Source of the DNA: Ferruginibacter sp. | GTDB taxonomy: Bacteria > Bacteroidota > Bacteroidia > Chitinophagales > Chitinophagaceae | DNA length: 58,118 bases | Direction of reading: 5' to 3' | Assembly: GCA_025351645.1 (NCBI GenBank) | Contig: JANXVN010000255.1 | Coordinates: 1-58,118 of the forward strand | Part shown: piece by piece, positions 27,075 to 34,553 of the stretch | How positions within the stretch are numbered: position 1 is the stretch's first letter | Layout: every line of letters starts with the position of its first letter | Position numbers and translations under genes: made by a program | Notes under the pieces: generated by a model | Told to the model about the DNA's origin: nothing | Seen by the model: the letters and a program-made list of their open reading frames with translations, nothing else | Database searches by the model: none

Positions 27075-28488
27075 CCATATTGAAAACCGCATAAAGGAAG
27101 CCGCTGAAAACAGCGAGCCGCCTTTTGATGAGCTGGCATGGAAGAATATGGAAGCTAAGCTGGATAAAGAAAATGAACCCAGACGGCGCTTTTTTATATG
27201 GTGGGTATTTGCAGGGCTTTCGCTATTATTATTGGGTGCCGGAGCTTATTTATTTTACACCGGAACTATGCCTGAAAAAAACATTTCATCAACGTTTCCA
27301 TTACCGAAAAACACACAAACTAACCGCCAAGATGTACCAGAAAAAATTACTATAAATAAAGTAGCTGGAATAGCTGATACAAATAAAAATAGTTTACCAG
27401 TAGTCGAAAAAGATACTGCACCATCAACCAGTAATAAAATAGCTGATAAAGATGAAACACCAATAGCAAATAGCAGTCCTTCATCTAACAAAAAAAATAT
27501 TTATAGCCTTCCAATTATAAAAAAACGCCGAACTACTAATGCAATAAAAAACGGGGGGAGTAAGCCTGCAAACGATGCTGCAGCAGTGGCAATAAATACC
27601 TCAGCAATCACTAAAAAAAATAAAGCCGCAATAAATGTAAAGGGAAGCATAAATGTGACAATCCATAGTAATGAAGGCTACACAATTGTGCAGGATAGCA
27701 CTAACAATGCAGATTTATTGCCGCCAAGTACAGGTGAAACTGGCATTACCGTAATTAAATACGGCAAACCTAAACCAGCCCTTGTTGCAGATAGCTTCAA
27801 CACTAAAAGAATTACTGAGCCTGTTCCTAAAGATATGGCTGCTAAAAAAGTAAAAATGAAAAATGACGACGCGCCATCTTCTAAGTTTTATATATTGGGG
27901 AGTATTGGTGCAGATGCCGGAAGTGTGCATTTATTTTCTTTAGCTAATTCCACCATTACCCCTAAATATGGCGTTGGCATTGGTTATAAGCTTACTAAAA
28001 AATTAAGTGTACAAACAGGGTTTTACGCCAGCCGCAAAAAATATGTTGCTGGCCCTAAAGATTATACTGCAAAAGCTGGCTCATATTGGGGCCAGGTACA
28101 ATTAACTAAGGTGGGTGCATCATGCCTGATATACGAAATACCCCTTGCTTTTCGGTATGATATTGTGCAGCAGCATTCTTATAAAATTTATGCTACAGCC
28201 GGTGTATCTTCTTTTATAATGAAAAAAGAAGATTACAATTATTATTATATCCGTGATAATATGAACCATCAGTCCAGCTGGTCTTACACTGGCAACAAAA
28301 ATTTATTTTCCATCTTAAGCTTAAGCGCCGGCATTGAAAAAAAGTTGTCATCAATATTTTCTATTACCGCAGAGCCTTCTTTAGGGCTCCCTATACATGG
28401 AGTTGGTGATGGGCAGGTAAAATTATTTTCTACCGCTTTACAAGTTGGGTTTATATACCAGCCATTGAGGAAAATTCATAAAAAATAA
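27055..28488 (+). CDS. ECF partner: membrane-anchored protein with C-terminal beta-barrel-like domain
   Basis: The 477-residue protein has a short cytoplasmic N-terminus with the PPFDELAWKNMEAKLDKE motif seen in Bacteroidota anti-sigma-like proteins, one membrane helix (about 46-68, FFIWWVFAGLSLLLLGAGAYLFY), a ~200-residue Lys/Thr/Asn-rich linker, and from about residue 280 a strand-rich domain (YKLTKKLSVQTGFYASRKKY, YEIPLAFRYDI, LSAGIEKKLSSIFSITAEPSLG) like outer-membrane beta-barrel proteins. It overlaps the ECF sigma gene by 20 bp and is therefore the probable regulator or sensor of that sigma factor. Whether the C-terminal domain truly inserts in the outer membrane is open. Confidence 0.75.
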   Translation: MSNEQFDHIENRIKEAAENSEPPFDELAWKNMEAKLDKENEPRRRFFIWWVFAGLSLLLLGAGAYLFYTGTMPEKNISSTFPLPKNTQTNRQDVPEKITINKVAGIADTNKNSLPVVEKDTAPSTSNKIADKDETPIANSSPSSNKKNIYSLPIIKKRRTTNAIKNGGSKPANDAAAVAINTSAITKKNKAAINVKGSINVTIHSNEGYTIVQDSTNNADLLPPSTGETGITVIKYGKPKPALVADSFNTKRITEPVPKDMAAKKVKMKNDDAPSSKFYILGSIGADAGSVHLFSLANSTITPKYGVGIGYKLTKKLSVQTGFYASRKKYVAGPKDYTAKAGSYWGQVQLTKVGASCLIYEIPLAFRYDIVQQHSYKIYATAGVSSFIMKKEDYNYYYIRDNMNHQSSWSYTGNKNLFSILSLSAGIEKKLSSIFSITAEPSLGLPIHGVGDGQVKLFSTALQVGFIYQPLRKIHKK

Positions 28489-28665
28489 TTGCTTGCGTCC
28501 AAATAAATGGTGGCTTCTAATCTATATTTAAGGTCCATAATGCACAATAAATGATCCTTAAAAAACTGATGTATAAATGTGCGACGCCTGTGAAGCCCCA
28601 CATAGCTATGTATTAGCTGGGGCAACAAAAAACATTGTTAATAAATGGCAACTTCAATTTTATAA

Positions 28666-29805
28666 TTACGAACCAAACTGTACGCCAGCTTTTATCCTGC
28701 TAAGCAACAAATTATAACTGCGGCGTATAAGCCTGTCTGCAACCTCGTTCCTTGTTGGCATCTGTAAACTACCTCTGTTGTTTATTTTATTCCAGTCATC
28801 TTGTGTAAGCGCATCTTTATCGCCAGTGTAGGTGGCGGTTTCTACCTTCCAGTCATCATTGCTGGGAAAACGGTCGTACAATAAATTGTTGCCTGTTACT
28901 TCATCATAAATGCGGCACTCTAGCGTGGCCCTGCTTTGCATATACCTTTGGTTTACATTTACCGTGGCATAAATAGTTTTATAAACTGGCTTGCCCGGCA
29001 CATCTTTAGTGGTGCCAATTTGTATATTTTTACTGCGGTTAATGATAAAGCGCTTATTAAAAAATTGGCCTACATATAATTCTGTAAAATTTAGGTTAAC
29101 CAGCCTATCTGCCCTTATGCGGTTATTTTTTGCATCCCATTCAGAATAAAAACGTACATCCCTAAAGGACTGGTTATTGAGGTCAGTAATTATTTGTTGT
29201 TGCAGCCAGTCGTTTTGGTAACCCCAGTAATTATAATTTTGGTTATAATACCTTGCGTTTTGAACAATAACTTTAATGGTAGCCCTTTCGTTGGCTTCCT
29301 GCATCAAGTTTTTTACATCCTGGTAGCCGGGCACCAATTTGTTTGCTTTGCTAAAATAATCATAAGCGCTCCTTGCAGATACCCGGTTATCGTAATTCAT
29401 ATATGCTAGCCCCTGGTTATAATATTCTTTTGCAGCATTGTTATTAGCTGTTAGTATTTGCACAGAAGGGTCCCATAAATTTTTAACTATTTTTTTAGCA
29501 GCAGGCACAGCGTTTATTTTTTCGTACATCTGTTGCATTACCCCGTATTCTTTTGCTAATTGCTGGTACCTATCGCCGGGAGGCAAGGTATTAAAATTTG
29601 CTTCGGATAATTGTTTGCGTTTATCAAGCGCAACGGTGTAGGCCTGTGGCAGCAAATCCAAAGGCTCTTTATCGGTTGCATTTTTTTGTAATTTCTCTAC
29701 CAGGTCAAAAACAGTCTTGTCTTCGGCAGTATAAAACTTTTTAAGGTGGTTGCCGGGGCTACAGCTTAAAAAGTATACTGTTGCTAGTAGTAAGATTTTT
29801 TTCAT
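28666..29805 (-). CDS. Lipoprotein with TPR-like segment
   Basis: MKKILLLATVYFLSCSPG is a lipoprotein signal with the acylated Cys at LSC. The protein then has a helical part with a TPR-like unit (AAKEYYNQGLAYMNYDNRVSARSAYDYFSKANKL), a tyrosine/asparagine-rich stretch (NARYYNQNYNYWGYQND) and a beta-rich C-terminal half. An in-frame ATG two codons upstream (29811) is possible. I do not recognise a named family; an envelope role is likely. It is convergent with the ECF partner gene. Confidence 0.7.
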   Translation of the reverse strand: MKKILLLATVYFLSCSPGNHLKKFYTAEDKTVFDLVEKLQKNATDKEPLDLLPQAYTVALDKRKQLSEANFNTLPPGDRYQQLAKEYGVMQQMYEKINAVPAAKKIVKNLWDPSVQILTANNNAAKEYYNQGLAYMNYDNRVSARSAYDYFSKANKLVPGYQDVKNLMQEANERATIKVIVQNARYYNQNYNYWGYQNDWLQQQIITDLNNQSFRDVRFYSEWDAKNNRIRADRLVNLNFTELYVGQFFNKRFIINRSKNIQIGTTKDVPGKPVYKTIYATVNVNQRYMQSRATLECRIYDEVTGNNLLYDRFPSNDDWKVETATYTGDKDALTQDDWNKINNRGSLQMPTRNEVADRLIRRSYNLLLSRIKAGVQFGS

Positions 29806-29916
29806 AAACAATTTTTTAAAAAGATACTATTTTAAGATTGTATGAGGTAAAAAAATACGCTGTATAAAATAATTTAAAACTTTTACAACTTATTCTTCAG
29901 TAATAAGCATTAAAAA

Positions 29917-29948
29917 TTTGGATGTTTTAATGTTGAATAGTAACTTCG
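29917..29948 (+). promoter_or_regulatory. Promoter of rpsP
   Basis: TTTG at 29917-29920, a 20-bp spacer, then TAACTTCG at 29941-29948 (one mismatch to TAnnTTTG). The position fits a leader of about 60 nt before rpsP. Confidence 0.5.
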
Positions 29949-30014
29949 CCTTCCTTTTTTAAGGAGATTAGAGAAACCCTATTTATTCACAACCCGAAAA
30001 AATTTCTATTTTTT

Positions 30015-30494
30015 ATGGCTGTTAAAATGAGATTACAACGTCACGGATCTAAAAAAAGACCGTTCTACTTTATCGTTGTTGCAGATGCCCGTAGCCCACG
30101 CGACGGCAAATTTATCCAAAAACTTGGTACTTACAACCCATTGACAGTTCCTGCAACCGTGCAGATTGACCGTCAGAAGGCGTTAGACTGGTTACACAAA
30201 GGTGCTCAGCCAACTGACACTGTACGCCGTATCCTTTCTTTCAAGGGAGTACTGTTTTTGAAACATTTGTTGAGAGGTGTAGGCTTAGGCCTGTTCGATG
30301 AAGCTGTCGCCATGCAGAAATTTACTACTTGGAGCACTGAGCACGATGCTCATGTGGCCAAGCGTCAGGGAGCCCATAAAAAGGCCCGTACTGATAGCCG
30401 TAACCAACCAGTAGTAAGAAAAGTTGAAGCGCCAGTTGCAGTAGCTACCCCGGTAGAAACGACTAACGCCGAAGAGACTAAAACAGCAGAATAA
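30015..30494 (+). CDS. rpsP: 30S ribosomal protein S16
   Basis: [42 protein letters not shown] is the S16 signature; the conserved core ends near residue 85. As in many Bacteroidota the protein carries a C-terminal extension (to 159 residues) that is Lys/Ala/Glu/Thr-rich and of unknown role. S16 binds 16S rRNA during 30S assembly. rimM lies directly downstream, the usual order, but an intrinsic terminator sits between them. Confidence 0.98.
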   Translation: MAVKMRLQRHGSKKRPFYFIVVADARSPRDGKFIQKLGTYNPLTVPATVQIDRQKALDWLHKGAQPTDTVRRILSFKGVLFLKHLLRGVGLGLFDEAVAMQKFTTWSTEHDAHVAKRQGAHKKARTDSRNQPVVRKVEAPVAVATPVETTNAEETKTAE

Positions 30495-30515
30495 TTTTTG
30501 TTGTTTGTTACTTCT

Positions 30516-30545
30516 TTTAAGCAATCTCTTTTGAGATTGCTTTTT
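30516..30545 (+). terminator. Rho-independent terminator between rpsP and rimM
   Basis: A perfect 10-bp stem AAGCAATCTC/GAGATTGCTT with loop TTTT is followed by a T run. It would set a higher output of S16 than of RimM from one promoter, or isolate rimM. Confidence 0.85.
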
Positions 30546-30594
30546 TTATGAACCATTGCAATTTATTATTATTGCTCTCAATAATTTAAACCGT

Positions 30595-31113
30595 ATGAGC
30601 CACTATTTTAAGATAGGCAAGCTGGCCGCAAGTTTTGGGCTAAAGGGCGAGTTAGTGCTGCAGCATAGCTTGGGCAAAAAAACGGCACTAACCGGTTTGG
30701 AAACTATTTTTATAGAAGAGCGCAAAGATGATTTTATGCCTTATTTTATAAGCTCCACTTCTATTAAAAACGATGCGGAAGTGTATATAAAATTAGAAGG
30801 CATAGACAGTAAAGAAACCGCCCGTAAGCTTACCCCTAAGGAAGTTTGGCTTGCTGAAGAAGATTTTAAATTGTTTGCCGCTACATCTGCCCCCATTACT
30901 ATGCTGGGTTTTAACCTTATAAATGATGACGGCGAAGATTTGGGAGAAATTATAGAAGTAATAGAACAGCCGCACCAGATTTTATGCGCCATTTTAATTG
31001 ATGGCAAAGAAGCGCTTATCCCTATCCATCAGGAATCGCTGGATAAGATTGACCAAAAAAACAGAAAGGTATATGTTACTTTACCAGATGGGTTGCTGGA
31101 TATTTACAGGTAG
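30595..31113 (+). CDS. rimM: Ribosome maturation factor RimM
   Basis: RimM assists assembly of the 30S head domain. The start MSHYFKIGKLAASFGLKGELVLQHSLG matches the RimM N-domain (IGK..G.hGlkGEv); the C-terminal PRC-barrel-like part has LGEIIEVIEQPHQILCAIL and the usual ALIPIHQESLDKID. I prefer ATG 30595 because the 13 residues upstream (MQFIIIALNNLNR) are not family-like. The usual downstream trmD-rplS is absent; an intergenic palindrome and dinB follow. Confidence 0.95.
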   Translation: MSHYFKIGKLAASFGLKGELVLQHSLGKKTALTGLETIFIEERKDDFMPYFISSTSIKNDAEVYIKLEGIDSKETARKLTPKEVWLAEEDFKLFAATSAPITMLGFNLINDDGEDLGEIIEVIEQPHQILCAILIDGKEALIPIHQESLDKIDQKNRKVYVTLPDGLLDIYR

Positions 31114-31137
31114 GTGCTTAATGTTTTTTAACTTTTG

Positions 31138-31268
31138 TCCGAACAAATACAGCAGCTTTGGTCATCATCATTGCCCGTCCGAATGGCAGCCGGACGGATG
31201 TCACTCCCTTCTACGGAATACCTTTTTGGTACTCCTCCTCAATTCTCTACAGTATTTGCTGTTTGTTG
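31138..31268. repeat. Nested palindromic intergenic segment
   Basis: The ends (AACAAATACAGCA and TGCTGTTTGTT) are imperfectly complementary. Inside lies a stem CCGTCCG/CGGACGG around 8-9 nt (about 31176-31197). It looks like a REP-type element and touches the perfect hairpin that follows. Confidence 0.45.
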
Positions 31269-31321
31269 AGATTTCACTAAAGTTTACACCTTTAAAAAAG
31301 GTGTAAACTTTAGTGAAATCT
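31269..31321. repeat. Perfect 25-bp inverted repeat
   Basis: The arms 31269-31293 and 31297-31321 (AGATTTCACTAAAGTTTACA... and its complement) pair without a single mismatch around loop AAA. A short T run follows (TCTTTTA). It could terminate the rimM transcript or be a decayed mobile end. Confidence 0.8.
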
Positions 31322-31377
31322 TTTACTTAGTAGCTTTTTTACCCCGGCAATACCAACTCGTTTTGTAAATTTACAAA

Positions 31378-32526
31378 GTGAAAAAAACTTCCCAGCGCAT
31401 TATTGCTCATTTTGACCTGGACTCATTTTTTGTGTCTGTAGAAATATTGCTAAACCCATCATTAAAAGGGAAAGCAGCTTTTGTAGGTGGCAGCGAAAGG
31501 GGCGTAGTGGCGGCTTGTAGTTACGAGGCCCGAAAGTTTGGCGTACGTTCTGGCATGCCATCAAAAAAAGCTTTGCAGTTATGCCCGCATGCTATTGTGA
31601 TAAAAGGTACCCGTGGCGAATATAGCAAATACAGCCGCTGGGTAACGCAGATAATAGCCGATAAAGCACCTTTGTTTGAGAAGGCTTCTATTGACGAATT
31701 TTATTTAGACCTTACCGGCATGGATACTTTTTTTAACCCGCTGCAATGGACGATAGATTTACGCCAGCAAATTATGGATGAAACAAAGCTGCCTATTTCT
31801 TTTGGCCTGGGCAGCAATAAAATGATTGCAAAAATTGCTACAAATGCAGCAAAGCCAAATGGTTACCTGCAAATCCCTTTTGGTAAAGAAAAAGAATTTT
31901 TAGCGCCGATGGCAGTTAATAAAATACCCGGCGTAGGCGACCAGACATACGACATATTAAAAGCCATGGGCATTGTAACTATTGAAGATGTAAGCCTGCG
32001 CACCAAAGATGAACTGGAAGAAAGGCTGGGCAAATGGGGCATCGATTTATGGAACAAAAGCTTTGGGCTGCACGATGGCGAAGTATCGCAATACCACGAA
32101 GCCAAATCAATTTCAACAGAAAATACTTTTAATGAAAACATTACCGACCAGGTATTTTTAATGGGCGAATTAGTGAGGCAAACGGAAAAGATTGCACATG
32201 AATTACGTCAGGAGGGCAAAGTTGCCGGATGCATCTCCGTTAAGATAAGGTATCCGGATTTTGAGACTACATCCCGCCAAACCACAGTGCCTTTTACTTG
32301 CGCCGATGATGAAATTATTCCCGTAGCAAAAGATCTTTTTAAAAAACTTTACCGCAAAGGCATGCCGATACGCCTACTGGGCGTGCGTTTAAGCGAGCTT
32401 ACCAACCAGGCAGTACAAGCCAACCTATTCAGCAACCTGGACCGTAAAAATGACTTGTATAAAGCTATTGATAGCGTAAAAAGCCGGTTTGGTAATTTAA
32501 AGTTAAAACGAGCTTCTTCCCGTTAA
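31378..32526 (+). CDS. dinB: DNA polymerase IV, Y family
   Basis: Translesion polymerase with low fidelity. Catalytic acidic residues are visible in HFDLDSFFVSVE (about 12-23) and SIDEFYLDLTG (about 101-111); helix-hairpin-helix IPGVGDQTYDILKAMGI follows, then the little-finger domain and SELTNQAVQANLFS near the C-terminus, which resembles a clamp-binding motif (QANLF). The start is GTG at 31378, with a TAAATTTA box ending 4 nt upstream, so the mRNA may be leaderless. Its 382 residues are typical. Confidence 0.96.
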   Translation: MKKTSQRIIAHFDLDSFFVSVEILLNPSLKGKAAFVGGSERGVVAACSYEARKFGVRSGMPSKKALQLCPHAIVIKGTRGEYSKYSRWVTQIIADKAPLFEKASIDEFYLDLTGMDTFFNPLQWTIDLRQQIMDETKLPISFGLGSNKMIAKIATNAAKPNGYLQIPFGKEKEFLAPMAVNKIPGVGDQTYDILKAMGIVTIEDVSLRTKDELEERLGKWGIDLWNKSFGLHDGEVSQYHEAKSISTENTFNENITDQVFLMGELVRQTEKIAHELRQEGKVAGCISVKIRYPDFETTSRQTTVPFTCADDEIIPVAKDLFKKLYRKGMPIRLLGVRLSELTNQAVQANLFSNLDRKNDLYKAIDSVKSRFGNLKLKRASSR

Positions 32527-32585
32527 TGCAACGGTTATTAATTTTGGCAGTATCATCCTAACAAGGCCAATTGCAAAACTTCATT

Positions 32586-33026
32586 TTATAATACAGGGCC
32601 AATTATCCCGGCATCAGGCCTATCAATCAATTCTGCAAGAGTTTTCTTTTCTAAAATTTTTAACGTGGCATCTCTTGTTATACGCATGGTTTTGTTTAGG
32701 CCGCATGTAGCTTCATCGCAATCTTTGCACTTTTCGTAAAAGTTGATACTTACGCAAGGGAGTAATGCAATAGGCCCGCCAACAAGCCTGATAGCCTGTG
32801 CCAGCGTAACTTTGTGCGGAGATTGTAAAAGATAATAGCCGCCTCCTTTGCCTTTTTTGCTATCCAGTATGCCAGCCTGTTTTAACTCTAGTAAAATGGT
32901 TTCCAAAAATTTAATGGGTATTTTTTTTATCCTGGAAATATCAGAGATCAGTACTGGCCCTTCCCCATATTTTCCTGCTAAATAACCCAGCGCTTTCAAG
33001 GCATATTGTGTCTTTTTCGATAACAT
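32586..33026 (-). CDS. Rrf2-family transcription regulator
   Basis: The 146-residue protein opens MLSKKTQYALKALGYLA, the typical Rrf2 winged-helix start, with recognition helix KKIPIKFLETILLELKQAGIL and the wing KGKGGGYYL. Cys91, Cys100, Cys103 and Cys108 in the region equivalent to the IscR/NsrR cluster loop (PCVSINFYEKCKDCDEATC) suggest an Fe-S cluster that senses oxidants, NO or iron. It is divergent from the peroxiredoxin gene, whose promoter carries a palindrome suited to a dimeric regulator. Confidence 0.92.
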   Translation of the reverse strand: MLSKKTQYALKALGYLAGKYGEGPVLISDISRIKKIPIKFLETILLELKQAGILDSKKGKGGGYYLLQSPHKVTLAQAIRLVGGPIALLPCVSINFYEKCKDCDEATCGLNKTMRITRDATLKILEKKTLAELIDRPDAGIIGPVL

Positions 33027-33075
33027 AAGCAGGAAGTTAACTAAAAATAATAAAAAACAAAAAAAACAAAAAATA

Positions 33076-33096
33076 AGTCTATCTGAATGATAGACT
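33076..33096. promoter_or_regulatory. Candidate Rrf2 operator
   Basis: AGTCTATC-N5-GATAGACT is a perfect 8-bp inverted repeat of 21 bp in total. It lies between the divergent rrf2 and peroxiredoxin genes, 5 bp upstream of the peroxiredoxin -7 box, where it would cover the -33 region. The symmetry and spacing suit a dimeric winged-helix regulator. Confidence 0.6.
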
Positions 33097-33101
33097 ATTA
33101 T

Positions 33102-33109
33102 TATATTTG
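33102..33109 (+). promoter_or_regulatory. -7 box TATATTTG of the peroxiredoxin gene
   Basis: TATATTTG fits TAnnTTTG exactly. No TTTG is seen at -33, where the palindrome sits instead. The predicted start near 33116 leaves a leader of about 13 nt and rules out the upstream ATG at 33087 as start codon. Confidence 0.6.
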
Positions 33110-33128
33110 TATCCTAAATTATTTTATT

Positions 33129-33767
33129 ATGAGTTTACGTTTAGGAGATATTGCTCCCAACTTCAAGGCAGATACATCAATTGGTGAAATTGATTTTTAC
33201 GAGTTTTTAGGTGATTCATGGGGCGTTTTATTTTCTCATCCTGCAGATTATACGCCGGTTTGTACAACCGAACTAGGCCGTACCGCCGCTTTAAAAGATG
33301 AGTTTGCTAAACGCAATGTAAAAGTGCTTGCCCTAAGTGTTGATCCTGTAGATAAGCACATAAGCTGGATAAAAGACATTAACGAAACACAAAATGTAGA
33401 GGTTGATTTTCCTATTATAGCCGATGACGAACGCAAGGTTTCTGAACTGTACGATTTTATACATCCCAACGCTTCCGCCACCGCTACAGTGCGCTCTTTA
33501 GTAATAATTGCACCCGATAAAACTGTAAAATTAATTATTACCTACCCTGCATCTACGGGAAGAAATTTTGTAGAAGTATTAAGGGTAATTGATTCTTTAC
33601 AATTGACCGCTAAATATAGTGTAGCCACACCAGCCAACTGGCAACATGGCGAAGATGTTATTGTAGTGCCATCAATTAGCACAGAGGATGCTATAAAGAA
33701 ATTTCCTAAAGGAGTGGAAGTTATCAAGCCTTATTTGCGTTATACGCCACAACCTGATTTGAATTAA
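33129..33767 (+). CDS. 1-Cys peroxiredoxin (Prx6 type)
   Basis: The 212-residue enzyme reduces peroxides with the peroxidatic Cys in HPADYTPVCTTELG (near residue 45). There is no second resolving Cys in the usual place, and the long C-terminal domain (SVATPANWQHGEDVIVVPSI..KGVEVIKPYLRYTPQP) is typical of the Prx6 group. The start MSLRLGDIAPNF is the family start. It is regulated probably by the divergent Rrf2 protein. A strong terminator follows. Confidence 0.95.
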   Translation: MSLRLGDIAPNFKADTSIGEIDFYEFLGDSWGVLFSHPADYTPVCTTELGRTAALKDEFAKRNVKVLALSVDPVDKHISWIKDINETQNVEVDFPIIADDERKVSELYDFIHPNASATATVRSLVIIAPDKTVKLIITYPASTGRNFVEVLRVIDSLQLTAKYSVATPANWQHGEDVIVVPSISTEDAIKKFPKGVEVIKPYLRYTPQPDLN

Positions 33768-33790
33768 TTTTTTATTTTTATTTATACATA

Positions 33791-33819
33791 AGCGCTACGG
33801 TTTCGTAGCGCTTTTTTTT
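33791..33819 (+). terminator. Rho-independent terminator after the peroxiredoxin gene
   Basis: A perfect 9-bp stem AGCGCTACG/CGTAGCGCT with loop GTTT is followed by seven or more T. Confidence 0.9.
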
Positions 33820-33920
33820 AGCCTCCCTGCCCTCCAAAGGAGGGTTCTAATCGTATTCAAATTTATAATACCCTTAGAAGGAGTAGCGGCAGGAACCCTC
33901 CTTTGAAGAGCAGGGAGGCT
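33820..33920. repeat. Palindromic element, AGCCTCCCTGCC family, copy 2
   Basis: The left arm 33820-33847 (AGCCTCCCTGCCCTCCAAAG...) and right arm 33893-33920 match at 26 of 28 positions as an inverted repeat. The spacer is 45 nt and AT-rich. It abuts the T run of the preceding terminator. Copy 1 is at 18403-18502. Confidence 0.7.
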
Positions 33921-33972
33921 TTTCTGTTTATGGAAAAAGTTGCTGCTGTCATCTTACTTAAAATTAATTATC

Positions 33973-34533
33973 ATGGCAGAAATTGAAAACAAAACCACCG
34001 GCAAAAGAAACAAGAAAGTAGTGTTTAAAAAAAATAGTACCAGGGTAGACCTTACGCCCATGGTGGACCTTGGCTTTTTGTTGATTACTTTTTTTGTATT
34101 TACAACAACGCTTGCTACGCCTACCGTAATGAATATAAATATGCCCTTTGATAAAACTATGCAAAACGACCCTATTTGTGAAAGCTGCGTACTAACTATA
34201 CTGCTGGCAAAAGATAATGTGGTGCAATATTATGCAGGCATGCCAAGGCCAAACGCTGCAATGCAGGAAACATCTTTTGGCAATGAAGGCATACGGAAAA
34301 TTATTTTGCAAAAGAGAAAAGCGGTGCAAAAAGCAAGAGGTACAATAGATGATTTTGTGATGATAATAAAGCCTTTGGATGCAAGCAGCTTTCAAAACTT
34401 TATAGATATTGTAGATGAAGTGGCCATCAACAATGTAAAGCATTATTACATTACAGAAGTGGATGAAACAGATAAAGCAATAGCTAAAAAGGTACAGGAA
34501 GATTTAAAGCCGCACAGCACTAAAACACTTTAA
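33973..34533 (+). CDS. ExbD/TolR-family biopolymer transport protein
   Basis: ExbD couples proton flow through ExbB to TonB-dependent transport. The sequence has a basic N-terminus (KRNKKVVFKKNSTRVDLTPMVDLGF), one membrane helix (about 32-52, LGFLLITFFVFTTTLATPT) with the conserved Asp32 at its start, and a periplasmic domain. At 186 residues it is the long Bacteroidota type. A CESC cysteine pair at about 64-67 could form a disulfide. No exbB or tonB is adjacent. The start MAEIENKTTG at 33973 is preferred over ATG 33940. Confidence 0.85.
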   Translation: MAEIENKTTGKRNKKVVFKKNSTRVDLTPMVDLGFLLITFFVFTTTLATPTVMNINMPFDKTMQNDPICESCVLTILLAKDNVVQYYAGMPRPNAAMQETSFGNEGIRKIILQKRKAVQKARGTIDDFVMIIKPLDASSFQNFIDIVDEVAINNVKHYYITEVDETDKAIAKKVQEDLKPHSTKTL

Positions 34534-34541
34534 TACTGGTT

Positions 34542-34549
34542 TATCTTTG
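34542..34549 (+). promoter_or_regulatory. -7 box TATCTTTG of mnmE
   Basis: An exact TAnnTTTG ends 4 nt before the ATG at 34554, predicting a transcript that begins at or within the first codons. Alternatively mnmE is read through from exbD, whose stop is 20 nt upstream. Confidence 0.4.
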
Positions 34550-34553
34550 CAGC

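Noticed and set aside
30516..30545. A riboswitch or leader before rimM
   Set aside because: The hairpin is a plain terminator stem, with no conserved aptamer-like sequence.
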